Assembly: GCA_015852425.1 (NCBI GenBank)
Contig: JAAAIG010000847.1
Span: 1,514 to 16,337, forward strand
Length of the DNA: 14,824 nucleotides
Direction: 5' to 3'
Source: Gryganskiella cystojenkinii
Taxonomy: Eukaryota > Mortierellomycota > Mortierellomycetes > Mortierellales > Mortierellaceae
The first letter of the stretch is position 1. The number at the start of each line of letters is the position of its first letter. Below are positions 1 to 10,442 of this stretch, piece after piece. A model generated the notes under the pieces. That model made no database searches. It was not told the origin of the DNA and saw only the letters and a program-made list of their open reading frames with translations. A program made the position numbers and the translations under genes.

Positions 1-255
1 GTCCCCAGAACCGTCACCGAGACAGCATACTTCCTGATCGGATTCAATGATCACCACGCAGACGGCCAACAGCATCTGCGGCTGCTTCCTGTTTCTGACG
101 AGGAGGATCAGGAAATCAACGATAATGTTCTTTTACCAAAGAATGCTATTGGTGAAAAGATCAAGGCCGACTTCGAAAACGACAAGCAGCTCATCATCAT
201 AGTTCACTCTATCCTAGGTTATGAGGGTGTCTTTTCTTTCAGAGAGGATTCATAA
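1..255 (+). CDS. eIF5A-like protein, C-terminal part (5' end outside window)
   Basis: Frame 1 is open from the first base to a TAA at 253-255 and gives the last 84 residues of a protein. The sequence follows the C-terminal OB-fold of eukaryotic translation factor eIF5A: a VP at the domain hinge, a YFLIGF strand, an acidic segment before a LP turn, then IGEKIKADFENDKQL and a final VHSILGYEG-FSFRED strand matching the family's 'V-SAMGEE-A-SFKE' ending. eIF5A binds the ribosome and rescues stalled peptide synthesis. The hypusine-bearing loop is in the N-terminal domain, so it lies outside the window and cannot be checked. Compared with yeast and human eIF5A there are about seven extra residues (around HHADGQQ) between the first strands, and the last strands are divergent. 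This suggests a paralogue rather than the main housekeeping copy. The gene converges on the AMSH gene. An intron boundary upstream of base 1 is possible. Confidence 0.68.
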   Translation, partial: VPRTVTETAYFLIGFNDHHADGQQHLRLLPVSDEEDQEINDNVLLPKNAIGEKIKADFENDKQLIIIVHSILGYEGVFSFREDS

Positions 256-607
256 AAATCGGTCTTGGCCAAACCACTTATTTTTTTTAAGGGTTTTCTA
301 TCGAAGAGACCTGCTGGACGCCATTTTCTCTCCAAGCGGCCAACAACCATCAGAAACGGGAGCCCAATGCTCTCATTTTAACTCCAGCTTCATCTTTCTT
401 GCTGCCTGTCAGCACTCGTCCGTCTGCTGATTGGCACCATCAGTTATCGCCAGAACAGTCATTCGATGCCGCCTTTCTCTTTTTCCCGCACGCTAGTGTG
501 CCTATTGTTTTTCTCCACAACCTTTTGCTAGCTCTTTGGTCTTGGGCACTTAAAGATGATCGTCGGAGATGGCTCAGGGGCTTTTTCTTCGTACTTTCGC
601 TTCATTA
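256..607. other. convergent intergenic spacer, 3' ends of eIF5A-like and AMSH genes
   Basis: About 350 bp separate the two stop codons (255 on +, 608 on -), so the spacer must hold both 3' UTRs. It is T-rich on the + strand, including a run of eight T near 283. No canonical AATAAA signal is seen on either strand. The short reading frames here have no protein-like composition, and one of them runs antisense into the last AMSH exon. Confidence 0.6.
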
Positions 608-3032
608 TTACTTTTTGCGCAAGTCTACAATATCTAGATCCATGTCCACCAACTCCACGTGGCCTTGGTCACAAGCATCCTATTCATTGAACAATTTAGT
701 CCGAAGTTAATACGACAGTTTCTATTTCATCAAATTCGATCCAAGGAACATCTTATTGAGAGACGAGGATATCAGGGCGAACTTACTGTGTAGATGTCAT
801 CCTCGCCAGGATGCTGATGGAAAAGAGGTTTTTGACGGCAGTTGGTGATCACTTGAAGGCCTGGTGGGTCTGTCAGTCTAAATACTCCATAGCTAATAAC
901 GAAAAAAAAATTGACCCCGAGGGTCAGAGAGAGGTGTTTGACTGCGGAGTAGCACTACACGACACAATCAAACAAAACAAAACAGTAACTTCATCCGAGG
1001 TGCTTACTCTTTTTCATGACTGGGGGCGCAGACGATCGCGATGGCCTCAGGGAGCATAAGCTGGTACGAACAGTGTGTATGAAGGTCGACCGAACTCATG
1101 AAGCATGTTTGCGTTGGATGAGTCTATCGAAGAAAAGACACAAAGAGTTAAAAAATCGAGATTGGTGGCGTAATTTTGATCTTCCAATATTTCGCCACGA
1201 CGTTTCGAACGAACAAAAGAAGCTCACATGAATCCATCCAAGCGTCATCAGGTCTCTTTCCATCTGGAATTCGAACAACTCATCCTCGTTCGTGGTTGAG
1301 CAGGTATCTGAGGTGGCTGTCTGCTTCGGGATGATAAGTGTGGTAACGGTCAGTTTGTTTCGAGACTACGTGGCAAAAGTGTACAAAATTAAAAAAAAGT
1401 CAATAATTTTTTTAAGTTCTTCCCTAGTCAAGGGCGACATAGGCGGTACTTCTGCAGTATTGAGGGTCAGTATTCTACCAAAACACCGGCCAAGATGCCA
1501 CAAGTTTCCAGTTTCTTGAGAGTGTTGGGTCGAACAATGTTTAAAAATCGATCCAGTAACCTGACAGGTACGATCATTTTCCGCAATCCCTCGGAGAATT
1601 CTAATGCGCAAAAAAGCAAAGATTCAGTTTTAATGCTGCAATTCAAAAATCGAGATCTGCTCGTCAATATAAGTCAAAAAAAGTATCCCATCACAATCTT
1701 CATACCATGAACATCTTCCTCGATCTGAATCTTAGGAGGGAGTTTTGGAGCGCCAGGTGCTGTCGGTGGTTTCCTTGGAAGTGCTGGGGCAGGTCTTGCT
1801 GATGTTGGAACGAGACTTTGCTGATACGAGGGCGTAGGCTGTTGTGGGTGAGGCAGGCGATGATGCTCTGGGTATTGGATCTAAAAAAAATAGAATCCCA
1901 AACATCATAACGATGTGCCATGTTAGTGTCATTGCCTAACGTTAAAAAGTCAAAACAACCACTATCCATGAAACGAGAGACAGTCCTACCTCCTGTACAC
2001 CGTCGAATCCATGATGGTGATTATGGTGCTGGCGATGAAGTGAATGATGAGGAGCATTGATGCCCACGACACCCTCGAGAGCCTTCTGTAACGTCCATTC
2101 TTGATTGGGACGATCCTGGGCCCAGAGGGCATCCTCTTGTTCCCTTCGGATCCTCTCCAGTTCAATCTGATGTTCACTGTCATAGATCATCTGGGCCTCA
2201 AGAGCTTCTTGCATCCGTTGTGCCTCCTCCCGCTTTCGAAGATATGCCTGGTATTCCTCGTATTTCTTGTTCAGTAGTGGTTTCAATTTCTCGAGGTCGT
2301 CCATGGGTGTAAAGGCGGCCTATTTTTCATGGTTTCGAAGTAATAAAATGTCAGAAATAAACCCCTCCAGCTGTGTGTCACCCAACACCCGCCTTCTGCA
2401 TGTTCCTGTAACAGCAAATAATAGAGCTATTTTCACGGATCCTTGCTTTCGGCTACTTCGCTCCGGTTGTTGTCCTCTTCTACCTACCTTTCTGAGTTGA
2501 GCCAAGGATTGCTTGTACAAGGGATCTGAGGCCTCCGGGTGCTTTGGGATTTCAGTGAAGACAAGGCTACAAAGAGGAAAAGCCAAGGAAATTCGTCTGT
2601 ATTAGTCAACCATTCTTCGATCCTTCCAATCCTTGAGAGAGCTATCATCGCCGCGGGATGAGCTTATAAACAGAAAAGAAAAAAAAACCATAGACGGATT
2701 GAGCCTTACGTGCAAAACCTCAGGAGCATAATGTAAGAATTCTGTAGGTCGCCTTCACTTTGGTAAACCTTTGCCTATTTTTTTTTGAGATAAAGCTGCC
2801 ATTAGCCATGGGTTCTTTCTGTCCTTTCCCCGATAAGTGAAGCGCTGAGGCTGCCTTTTCCTCGGACAATTCAAAAGAGCACAGGTCAACAATTGCATGC
2901 ACTGACCTGACTCAACACATTCATTGCTGAGCGAATGTAGTATTTAAGCGAATAAGAGTCATCGATGGGGACTTGGGCCTTGGCGCTGAGTTCCTTTATC
3001 GACAAGTATTTCTCCTTCTTGGTGCCTCGCAT
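608..3032 (-). CDS. AMSH/STAMBP-type JAMM deubiquitinase (10 exons, 442 aa)
   Basis: Zinc metalloprotease expected to cut Lys63-linked ubiquitin chains from endosomal cargo alongside ESCRT-0. Exons: 3032-2907, 2774-2710, 2566-2488, 2319-1990, 1880-1706, 1600-1479, 1365-1228, 1123-1008, 892-787 and 679-608; they join in frame without stops. Residues 1-~100 form the helical USP8-dimerisation/MIT-like domain ([18 protein letters not shown], then [14 protein letters not shown]); a charged coiled coil follows at ~95-160, and a His- and Pro-rich linker at ~180-250. The JAMM domain keeps catalytic Glu290 (LETCGILAG) and H345-T-H347-x7-S355-x2-D358. The AMSH-specific second zinc site is also present (H360, C402, H409, H411), and the protein ends VDLRKK, like family members ending in DLR. 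The chosen ATG is the first after a C/T-rich leader; an in-frame ATG at 3179 would add 49 unlike residues. Length matches the family (human AMSH 424 aa). No canonical STAM SH3-binding motif is obvious. Confidence 0.95.
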
Positions 3033-3256
3033 GGCGATCGTTATCGGGTTAAAAGGAGAGGATGTATGGTTAGGGAGGAAACAGAAGGGGGAATGAAAGA
3101 AGATGCTTCTTTTTGCATGCGAAAATGCATCACTCCTCCTTGGCAAAAGCTTATTCGCACGTGACCAAGGCGCGTTCAAGCAGGAGTATATTGTGATTTG
3201 TAGCCTAAGACAGGAGAGCCTCTATCCTCGACGCACAGAAGAGCCTGTCAACTCCA
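3033..3256 (-). promoter_or_regulatory. AMSH upstream region with a CACGTG E-box (3158-3163)
   Basis: This 224-bp spacer holds the 3' end of the crystallin-like gene and the promoter of the AMSH gene, both on the - strand. Read on the - strand, the core at 3163-3158 lies in GGTCACGTGCG, which contains the GTCACGTG form preferred by several fungal bHLH factors (Cbf1-type) and resembles the CLEAR element of animal lysosomal genes. It is about 126-131 bp upstream of the AMSH start. No TATA box is evident. Factor identity is inference. Confidence 0.4.
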
Positions 3257-4000
3257 CTACTTGTAGATGTAAACCGAGCGAGGATTCATCTTGGGGACGG
3301 TGCTCTTGCCCCCACTGGTTTCAAGAAGCTTCTTTTCATAGCAATACCGATCCTTATAAAACTTGTACTTGTACTCTCCCTGGAATGAATACACATCACT
3401 TCCGTCCATAGCTTGACAACCCATCCCCCTCACCAATTGCTTGTTGCCATAAAAATTGGGTCTTGACCACGCCACCAATCCAAAGCTTGGAGGATCTGGG
3501 CGATCGGCCTCGAACATCTTGACAGAGCGAGGATGAATAATAGGATCGATCCTCCTCACGGGCGCAGAACTCGATCCAAAGAGAAACCGACCACGGCATT
3601 TATCGTCCTTGTAAAATCCATACTGGACCCTATTACTGCCTTCAAAACTTCCGACGGCACCACCACTGAGACGGTAACAGCCCTTGGTGTTGTGCTTGGT
3701 GTGTTGCCTGTGGCCCTTGTAGCCGGGCGAGGACCAGGCGGTAAAGCCAGACTTACTGCTGCCAACGTTATCGTTGAGGCTATCGTCAAGATCATCGTTC
3801 TTGTCCGGCATCTCATTCGAGGGCTGGTCAATGATCTCGTCGGGCGTATCATCATAGTTCCAGTTGATGGGGGTCGAGATCGAATCATCGACCGTTGGAT
3901 CTGCATAGGTGACGTCCGATGGATCGGCGGTGATGTCTTCGGTTTGAGCCGCAGCGAAGGCCATGACCGCGGTGAGAGACAGGAGGAGTGTGACTTTCAT
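3257..4000 (-). CDS. secreted protein with two beta/gamma-crystallin-like domains (247 aa)
   Basis: Single-exon gene. Residues 1-18 are a signal peptide (MKVTLLLSL..., Ala-rich end, likely cut before Gln19). Residues 20-84 are an acidic, disordered-looking linker with about 19 Asp/Glu against 2 Lys. Two homologous repeats follow, 85-164 and 173-247. Each starts with the Greek-key signature aromatic-x4-aromatic-x-Gly (W89...Y94-x-G96; W178...F183-x-G185). Each continues with a Cys (108/195), SF-x-G (118-121/205-208), a Y-x-FYKD block (127-132/212-217), a second Cys (135/220) and PRSV (157-160/240-243). The second half of each repeat resembles a second Greek key in which Cys replaces the second aromatic residue, so each repeat would be one two-key domain. 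Two Cys at matching positions in each repeat suggest one disulphide per domain. The fold call rests on motifs only. The biological role is unknown; secreted crystallin-fold proteins in microbes include stress and spore-coat proteins. Confidence 0.8.
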   Translation of the reverse strand: MKVTLLLSLTAVMAFAAAQTEDITADPSDVTYADPTVDDSISTPINWNYDDTPDEIIDQPSNEMPDKNDDLDDSLNDNVGSSKSGFTAWSSPGYKGHRQHTKHNTKGCYRLSGGAVGSFEGSNRVQYGFYKDDKCRGRFLFGSSSAPVRRIDPIIHPRSVKMFEADRPDPPSFGLVAWSRPNFYGNKQLVRGMGCQAMDGSDVYSFQGEYKYKFYKDRYCYEKKLLETSGGKSTVPKMNPRSVYIYK

Positions 4001-4105
4001 TGTTGCGTCTGCTAAATGGCAAGAGGAAGCCCTGTTGAGAGAGAGAGAGAAAAAGAGGTCGAGGGCGTAAATTTTTTCGCCTTCTGGTTGCAGGGGAAGG
4101 AGCGC

Positions 4106-4112
4106 TTTATAA
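4106..4112 (-). promoter_or_regulatory. TATA box of the crystallin-like gene
   Basis: Read on the - strand this is TTATAAA, about 105-112 bp before the ATG at 4000. It would place the transcription start near 4075-4080 with a leader of about 75 nt. The leader includes a short GA/CT repeat at about 4038-4051. The surrounding CTTTATAAG (4105-4113) is nearly symmetrical and could also serve the + strand. Confidence 0.6.
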
Positions 4113-4900
4113 GATCCAGCAACACTGTCCTTCCCCAGACCAAACCTTTCTTACTCGGAGAAAAACCAAAACGCGTAAGTCTATGGGTGTAGGAGGTAGA
4201 TTGCAGCTATTATGCGAGTCAATGGACAAAAATATCGAATATGTCTGAGGATAAGAATAGCATCCAGTCCTCCTATGCCTTGAGTGAGGATACAAATCGC
4301 CGAACAAAGGTCGCGTCGAGTCAAACAGCAAGTCACGCCTATGAGGAGAGTGAAAAAATCTAAGCGAGACTCTTGCAATTTTTTTTTTGATCAAAGATGT
4401 TCCAAGCTGAACTGCCCAAGAAGAAGGGTGCCTCATTTCTGGAGACTTGTATTTTTTTTTTTCGCTCTCGCAGGGCAGCACACGAGTTGGCCGGTTGCCT
4501 GCTCTCGTGTGTTTGGCAGTAAAGTTACCGCATCTGTCTCTCCTCGACTTCTTTGTTGATTGAGAGGGATTTGATCGACATTTGGACATATATCCTATCT
4601 ATCGTATCAATATTAGGAAAGTGAGGAAGGGTGTGAGGGACAGCAAACAACTTTTTTCCTTCTTCGTGTAATGTCTTTGATACTCTCTTTTGCTGAATTG
4701 GCACAAAAGATGCCCAAAATATCTCTGCTGATTGCAACAGACGGCGGTCTGAATTTGCCGATCCCTGGCATATCTCCATCCTAGTTGCACGAACGAGCGT
4801 CGAGAATAACCCCCATGTGGGTCCAAAAGTGCCATCGAAGCGGTTCAGAAGTGCGAGAACTTCAAGAACTCTGAAAAGAAAGTGAGAAACGGTCAAGAAG

Positions 4901-4920
4901 GACCAGAATTCCATCTGGTC
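4901..4920. repeat. small perfect hairpin
   Basis: A 7-bp stem (GACCAGA / TCTGGTC) encloses a 6-nt loop. It lies next to the CTACGTAC pair at 4929-4953. It could be an operator or chance; nothing else supports a function. Confidence 0.4.
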
Positions 4921-4928
4921 TCAAGCAC

Positions 4929-4953
4929 CTACGTACATACGTTTTCTACGTAC
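4929..4953. repeat. paired CTACGTAC palindromic elements
   Basis: The octamer CTACGTAC occurs at 4929-4936 and again at 4946-4953, with a third ACGT core (ATACGT) between them. TACGTA is a perfect palindrome. The pair sits about 490-510 bp upstream of the transporter ATG. The symmetrical spacing fits a binding site for a dimeric factor; this is inference. Confidence 0.35.
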
Positions 4954-5328
4954 AAAAGATAACCTTCTCTGAATCCCAAGGCCCTGAGGTTCCAGGTCAC
5001 CGTCATTCCTCTCCAATCATCCGAACGGCCTCGTCTCCTCCGCCAACGACTCGACCGCATGTTGTCTCTCTCAAAAATGATTGGCTGGTTAACTCAGTAT
5101 CTCTAGTTCCTTAGTTCCTGGTATGTTTGCTCGTGTGAGGTGTGTGAGCTTGGGTAGAAACACAGTTCAAACTTGGTCCGTGTTGACCCACCCTATTTTC
5201 TGGATTATGTATATTTTTAGTAGTCAGCGATCTCGGTAAGAAACTTCGACTTGGGATTATGTCTTGCGGAGCATGGTTCTCCTGGGTTACAAAAGTATGA
5301 AAGAAGATATATCTTTCTCAAGATCTCA

Positions 5329-5335
5329 TATAAAA
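5329..5335 (+). promoter_or_regulatory. TATA box of the phosphate transporter gene
   Basis: TATAAAA lies 103-109 bp before the ATG at 5438 and predicts a start site near 5360. The leader that follows (about 5380-5434) is almost pure C/T, a common feature of strongly expressed fungal genes. No CACGTG/CACGTT Pho4-type site was noticed in the ~500 bp upstream. Confidence 0.6.
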
Positions 5336-5437
5336 ACGTCCTCGAGCAGCAAAACAAATCTTCACTTTCGTCAGACAACTCTCTTCCCTCCTCTACCTCT
5401 CTCTCCCTCCTTCTTCACCCCTTCACCACTTTTCAAA

Positions 5438-7006
5438 ATGATGATCGTTGGTGATTACACATTCCTTTTTGCCCTCGGCATGATATTTGCTTTCATGGAC
5501 TCCTTCGGTATCGGTGCCAACGATGTCTCCAACTCATTCGGTGCCGCCGTCGGTTCCGGTGCCTTGAACTTGAAGCAAGCGGTGATGATCGCCTCTGTTT
5601 GCGAGTTCTTGGGTGCTTTCCTCATGGGTTCCTCTACTGCCGATACCATCAAGGGTGGTTTGATCGACGTCAAGCTCTTTGAGTCCCAGCCTGAGCTCTT
5701 GATGCTGGCCATGGTCTGCTCTCTCGTCGGTTCCTCGACCTGGGTCCTCTTTGCCTCCTCCCGTGGTCTCCCCGTCTCGACCACTCACTCGATCGTCGGT
5801 GCCATCACCGGTGCCGGTATCGCTGGATTCGGTTTCAACGCTGTCAAGTGGGCTGGTATCGGCACGATCGTCTTGTCCTGGCTCATCTCTCCCTTGGTCG
5901 CAGGTGCGGTCACCGCTCTCATTTTTACTATCACCCGTTTTTTCATCCTCAAGCACAAGGACTCTCTCAAGCGCGGTTTGACCGCCATCCCTTATTACTT
6001 TGCGGTCACGATCTTTATCAACGTTTTCTACATCATCTTCAAGGGTTCTCCCGGCTTGAGCCTCTCCAAGTTGCCTCTCGGTGCCATCATCGGTATCTCG
6101 CTAGGAATTGCTGTTGTTGTCTTCCTCTGGTGTAACTTCTTCCTGAAGGTTTACCTGCAGCGCAAACTCGAGAACGAGGAGCCTCTCAAATGGTACCATT
6201 CCTTCTACGTCCGCGCTGTCTCTACCCGTACCAAGGATGCCGAGATTCTCGAGGAGATCGCTGCCGGCGCTGAGAAGGACGGCAAGATGGCTGACAGTGG
6301 TATCGAGAACAGTGATGGCTCTGTCAACTCTGGTTTGGCTGCCCTTGACGACACCCCTGAGAAGCCCAAGACTATGTTCCAGAAGCTCAAGAGCAAAGCC
6401 TTTGCTGGTCTTAACCAGGACATCACTAAGAGCTCGGAGGCTGTTGAGAACATTCACGACAACTCGACCCGTTACGATTCCAAGACTGAGCAGCTCTTCT
6501 GCACCCTGCAAGTCCTTACTGCTTGTTTCGCCTCTTTTGCCCACGGTTCCAACGATGTTGCCAACGCCATTGGACCATTGACGACCATCTACTACGTCTG
6601 GAAGCATGCCGCTGTTGATTCTACCGGTACTGCCCCCGTTCCCGTCTGGATCCTGGCCTATGGTGGTATTGCGATTGATATTGGTCTCTTGACTTACGGT
6701 TACAAGGTCATGGCCACCCTCGGAAACAACATTTGCTTCGTCTCGCCTTCCAGAGGATTCTCGCTCTCGCTCGGTACTTCTTTGACGGTCTTGACCTGCT
6801 CCAAGCTCGGTTTGCCTGTTTCGACCACCCACTGTATCACTGGTGCTACGACCTCGGTCGGTCTCTGCTCCGGTGGTGGTGTCAAGTCGATCAACTGGAA
6901 GGTCTTAGGAATGATCGCCTCCTCCTGGATCTTTACCTTGCCCGCGGCCGCAACTGTCTCGGGTCTTCTCTTTGCCTTGATCATCAACTCTCCTCACAAG
7001 ATGTAA
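5438..7006 (+). CDS. PiT-family (Pho89/PHO-4 type) phosphate symporter, 522 aa
   Basis: Plasma-membrane cation-coupled inorganic phosphate permease of the PiT/SLC20 family (S. cerevisiae Pho89, N. crassa PHO-4). The gene is intronless. The protein has the family's inverted duplication. The N-terminal half carries GANDVSNSFG (residues 26-35) and PVSTTHS (112-118). The C-terminal half carries HGSNDVANAIGPL (369-381) and PVSTTHC (460-466). A hydrophilic loop of about 115 residues (roughly 235-350, rich in Glu, Lys and Ser) separates the halves and is the usual regulatory cytosolic loop. Many hydrophobic segments fit about 12 membrane spans. The start is taken at 5438 (CAAAATG) because it follows the TATA box and CT-rich leader and begins at the first membrane segment. 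An ATG at 5264 would add 58 residues translated from promoter sequence. At 522 aa it is slightly shorter than Pho89 (574) and N. crassa PHO-4 (590). Codons are strongly biased to C/T endings, suggesting high expression. Confidence 0.97.
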   Translation: MMIVGDYTFLFALGMIFAFMDSFGIGANDVSNSFGAAVGSGALNLKQAVMIASVCEFLGAFLMGSSTADTIKGGLIDVKLFESQPELLMLAMVCSLVGSSTWVLFASSRGLPVSTTHSIVGAITGAGIAGFGFNAVKWAGIGTIVLSWLISPLVAGAVTALIFTITRFFILKHKDSLKRGLTAIPYYFAVTIFINVFYIIFKGSPGLSLSKLPLGAIIGISLGIAVVVFLWCNFFLKVYLQRKLENEEPLKWYHSFYVRAVSTRTKDAEILEEIAAGAEKDGKMADSGIENSDGSVNSGLAALDDTPEKPKTMFQKLKSKAFAGLNQDITKSSEAVENIHDNSTRYDSKTEQLFCTLQVLTACFASFAHGSNDVANAIGPLTTIYYVWKHAAVDSTGTAPVPVWILAYGGIAIDIGLLTYGYKVMATLGNNICFVSPSRGFSLSLGTSLTVLTCSKLGLPVSTTHCITGATTSVGLCSGGGVKSINWKVLGMIASSWIFTLPAAATVSGLLFALIINSPHKM

Positions 7007-7276
7007 ACGAGAACTTCGCCCCATTCGAACTCTCGCTTTTCCATATACCTATAGACTTCATCACCTTGTACTTTTATACCAAACATCCACTTTGCATTCA
7101 ATACATTTTTCGGTTTCGCAAACATCTATCAAGTATTCGTACTTCTCTCTATGCCACTGTACTGTTTTATTCTTGACAGCCTTTTTTTATTCTTTTAAGT
7201 GATACTGGGGTTCGAGTGTTTGGGTATTTTCTGCTGGGGGGGTGGTGGTTGTTGTTGGGTGAGTGGGTGAAGGTTT
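7007..7276. other. convergent intergenic spacer with G-rich tract (7207-7267)
   Basis: The 3' ends of the transporter (+) and the GMC gene (-) face each other across 270 bp. G runs on the + strand occur at 7207-7210, 7222-7224, 7236-7242, 7257-7259 and 7265-7267, enough for a possible G-quadruplex with long loops. AATACA at about 7099 is only a weak poly(A) variant. No gene is seen. Confidence 0.5.
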
Positions 7277-10334
<3,058 letters not shown>

Positions 10335-10442
10335 CTTCTCGCATGCTTGAATGACACCTGATCCGGCCTCGACCTTGACAGCCTTACCATCAACAAAGTC
10401 CTCGACTCGTTCTTGGCAATGGCGGATGTGTGTAGCGAGGCG
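10335..10442 (-). pseudogene. orphan exon resembling complex I 75-kDa subunit (NDUFS1/NUO78) N-terminus
   Basis: Exactly 36 codons are bounded by an acceptor-like ...CTGTCATAG (with a CTAAC branch-like site about 40 nt upstream) and a donor-like GTCGGT. The peptide includes VEDFVDGKAVKVEAGSG followed by VIQACEK. This matches the start of the 2Fe-2S ferredoxin-like domain of the 75-kDa subunit of NADH:ubiquinone oxidoreductase (family pattern: DGK-V-VE-G--VIQACEKAG, then IPRFCYH). The cysteine-bearing exon that should follow is not present in the next 600 bp, and no mitochondrial leader exon is convincing upstream. It is therefore most likely a captured or duplicated gene fragment. An unusual live gene using a distant exon cannot be excluded. 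Confidence 0.6.

Larger units (their letters stand above)
4114..5437. other. 1.3-kb spacer between divergent genes, no convincing gene
   Basis: This stretch lies between the promoter of the - strand crystallin-like gene and the + strand phosphate transporter. On the + strand there is a strong donor-like GTAAGT at 4175 and two short clean frames: one from ATG 4241 (40 codons, begins MSEDKNSIQSSYALSED) and one from ATG 4398 (begins MFQAELPKKKGASF). Neither resembles a known family, and they do not join into a closed gene. On the - strand, frames between 4525 and 4914 lack the codon bias of the neighbouring genes. Long T tracts occur at about 4381-4388 and 4452-4462. The last ~500 bp presumably hold transporter regulatory DNA. 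Confidence 0.5.

Noticed and set aside
3033..3179. Longer start for the AMSH gene at 3179
   Set aside because: The added 49 residues come from leader and promoter-like sequence and do not resemble the USP8-dimerisation domain.
3533..4015. Open + frame of 160 codons
   Set aside because: Antisense shadow of the crystallin-like gene, whose signal peptide and repeats make the - strand reading clearly the real one.
4107..4589. Open - frame of 160 codons
   Set aside because: Low-complexity Arg/Ser/Lys-rich content across T/A tracts, no recognisable family, and it overlaps the crystallin-like gene promoter.
4525..4914. Open - frames of 129 and 78 codons
   Set aside because: Codon usage is unlike that of the neighbouring genes, there is no domain, and no partner exons could be found.
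5264..5437. Longer start for the phosphate transporter at 5264
   Set aside because: The extra 58 residues would be translated from the TATA box and the CT-rich leader, and homologs begin at the first membrane segment.
6101..6832. Open - frame of 243 codons
   Set aside because: Antisense to the phosphate transporter; it arises from strong C/T-ending codon bias and has no domain pattern.
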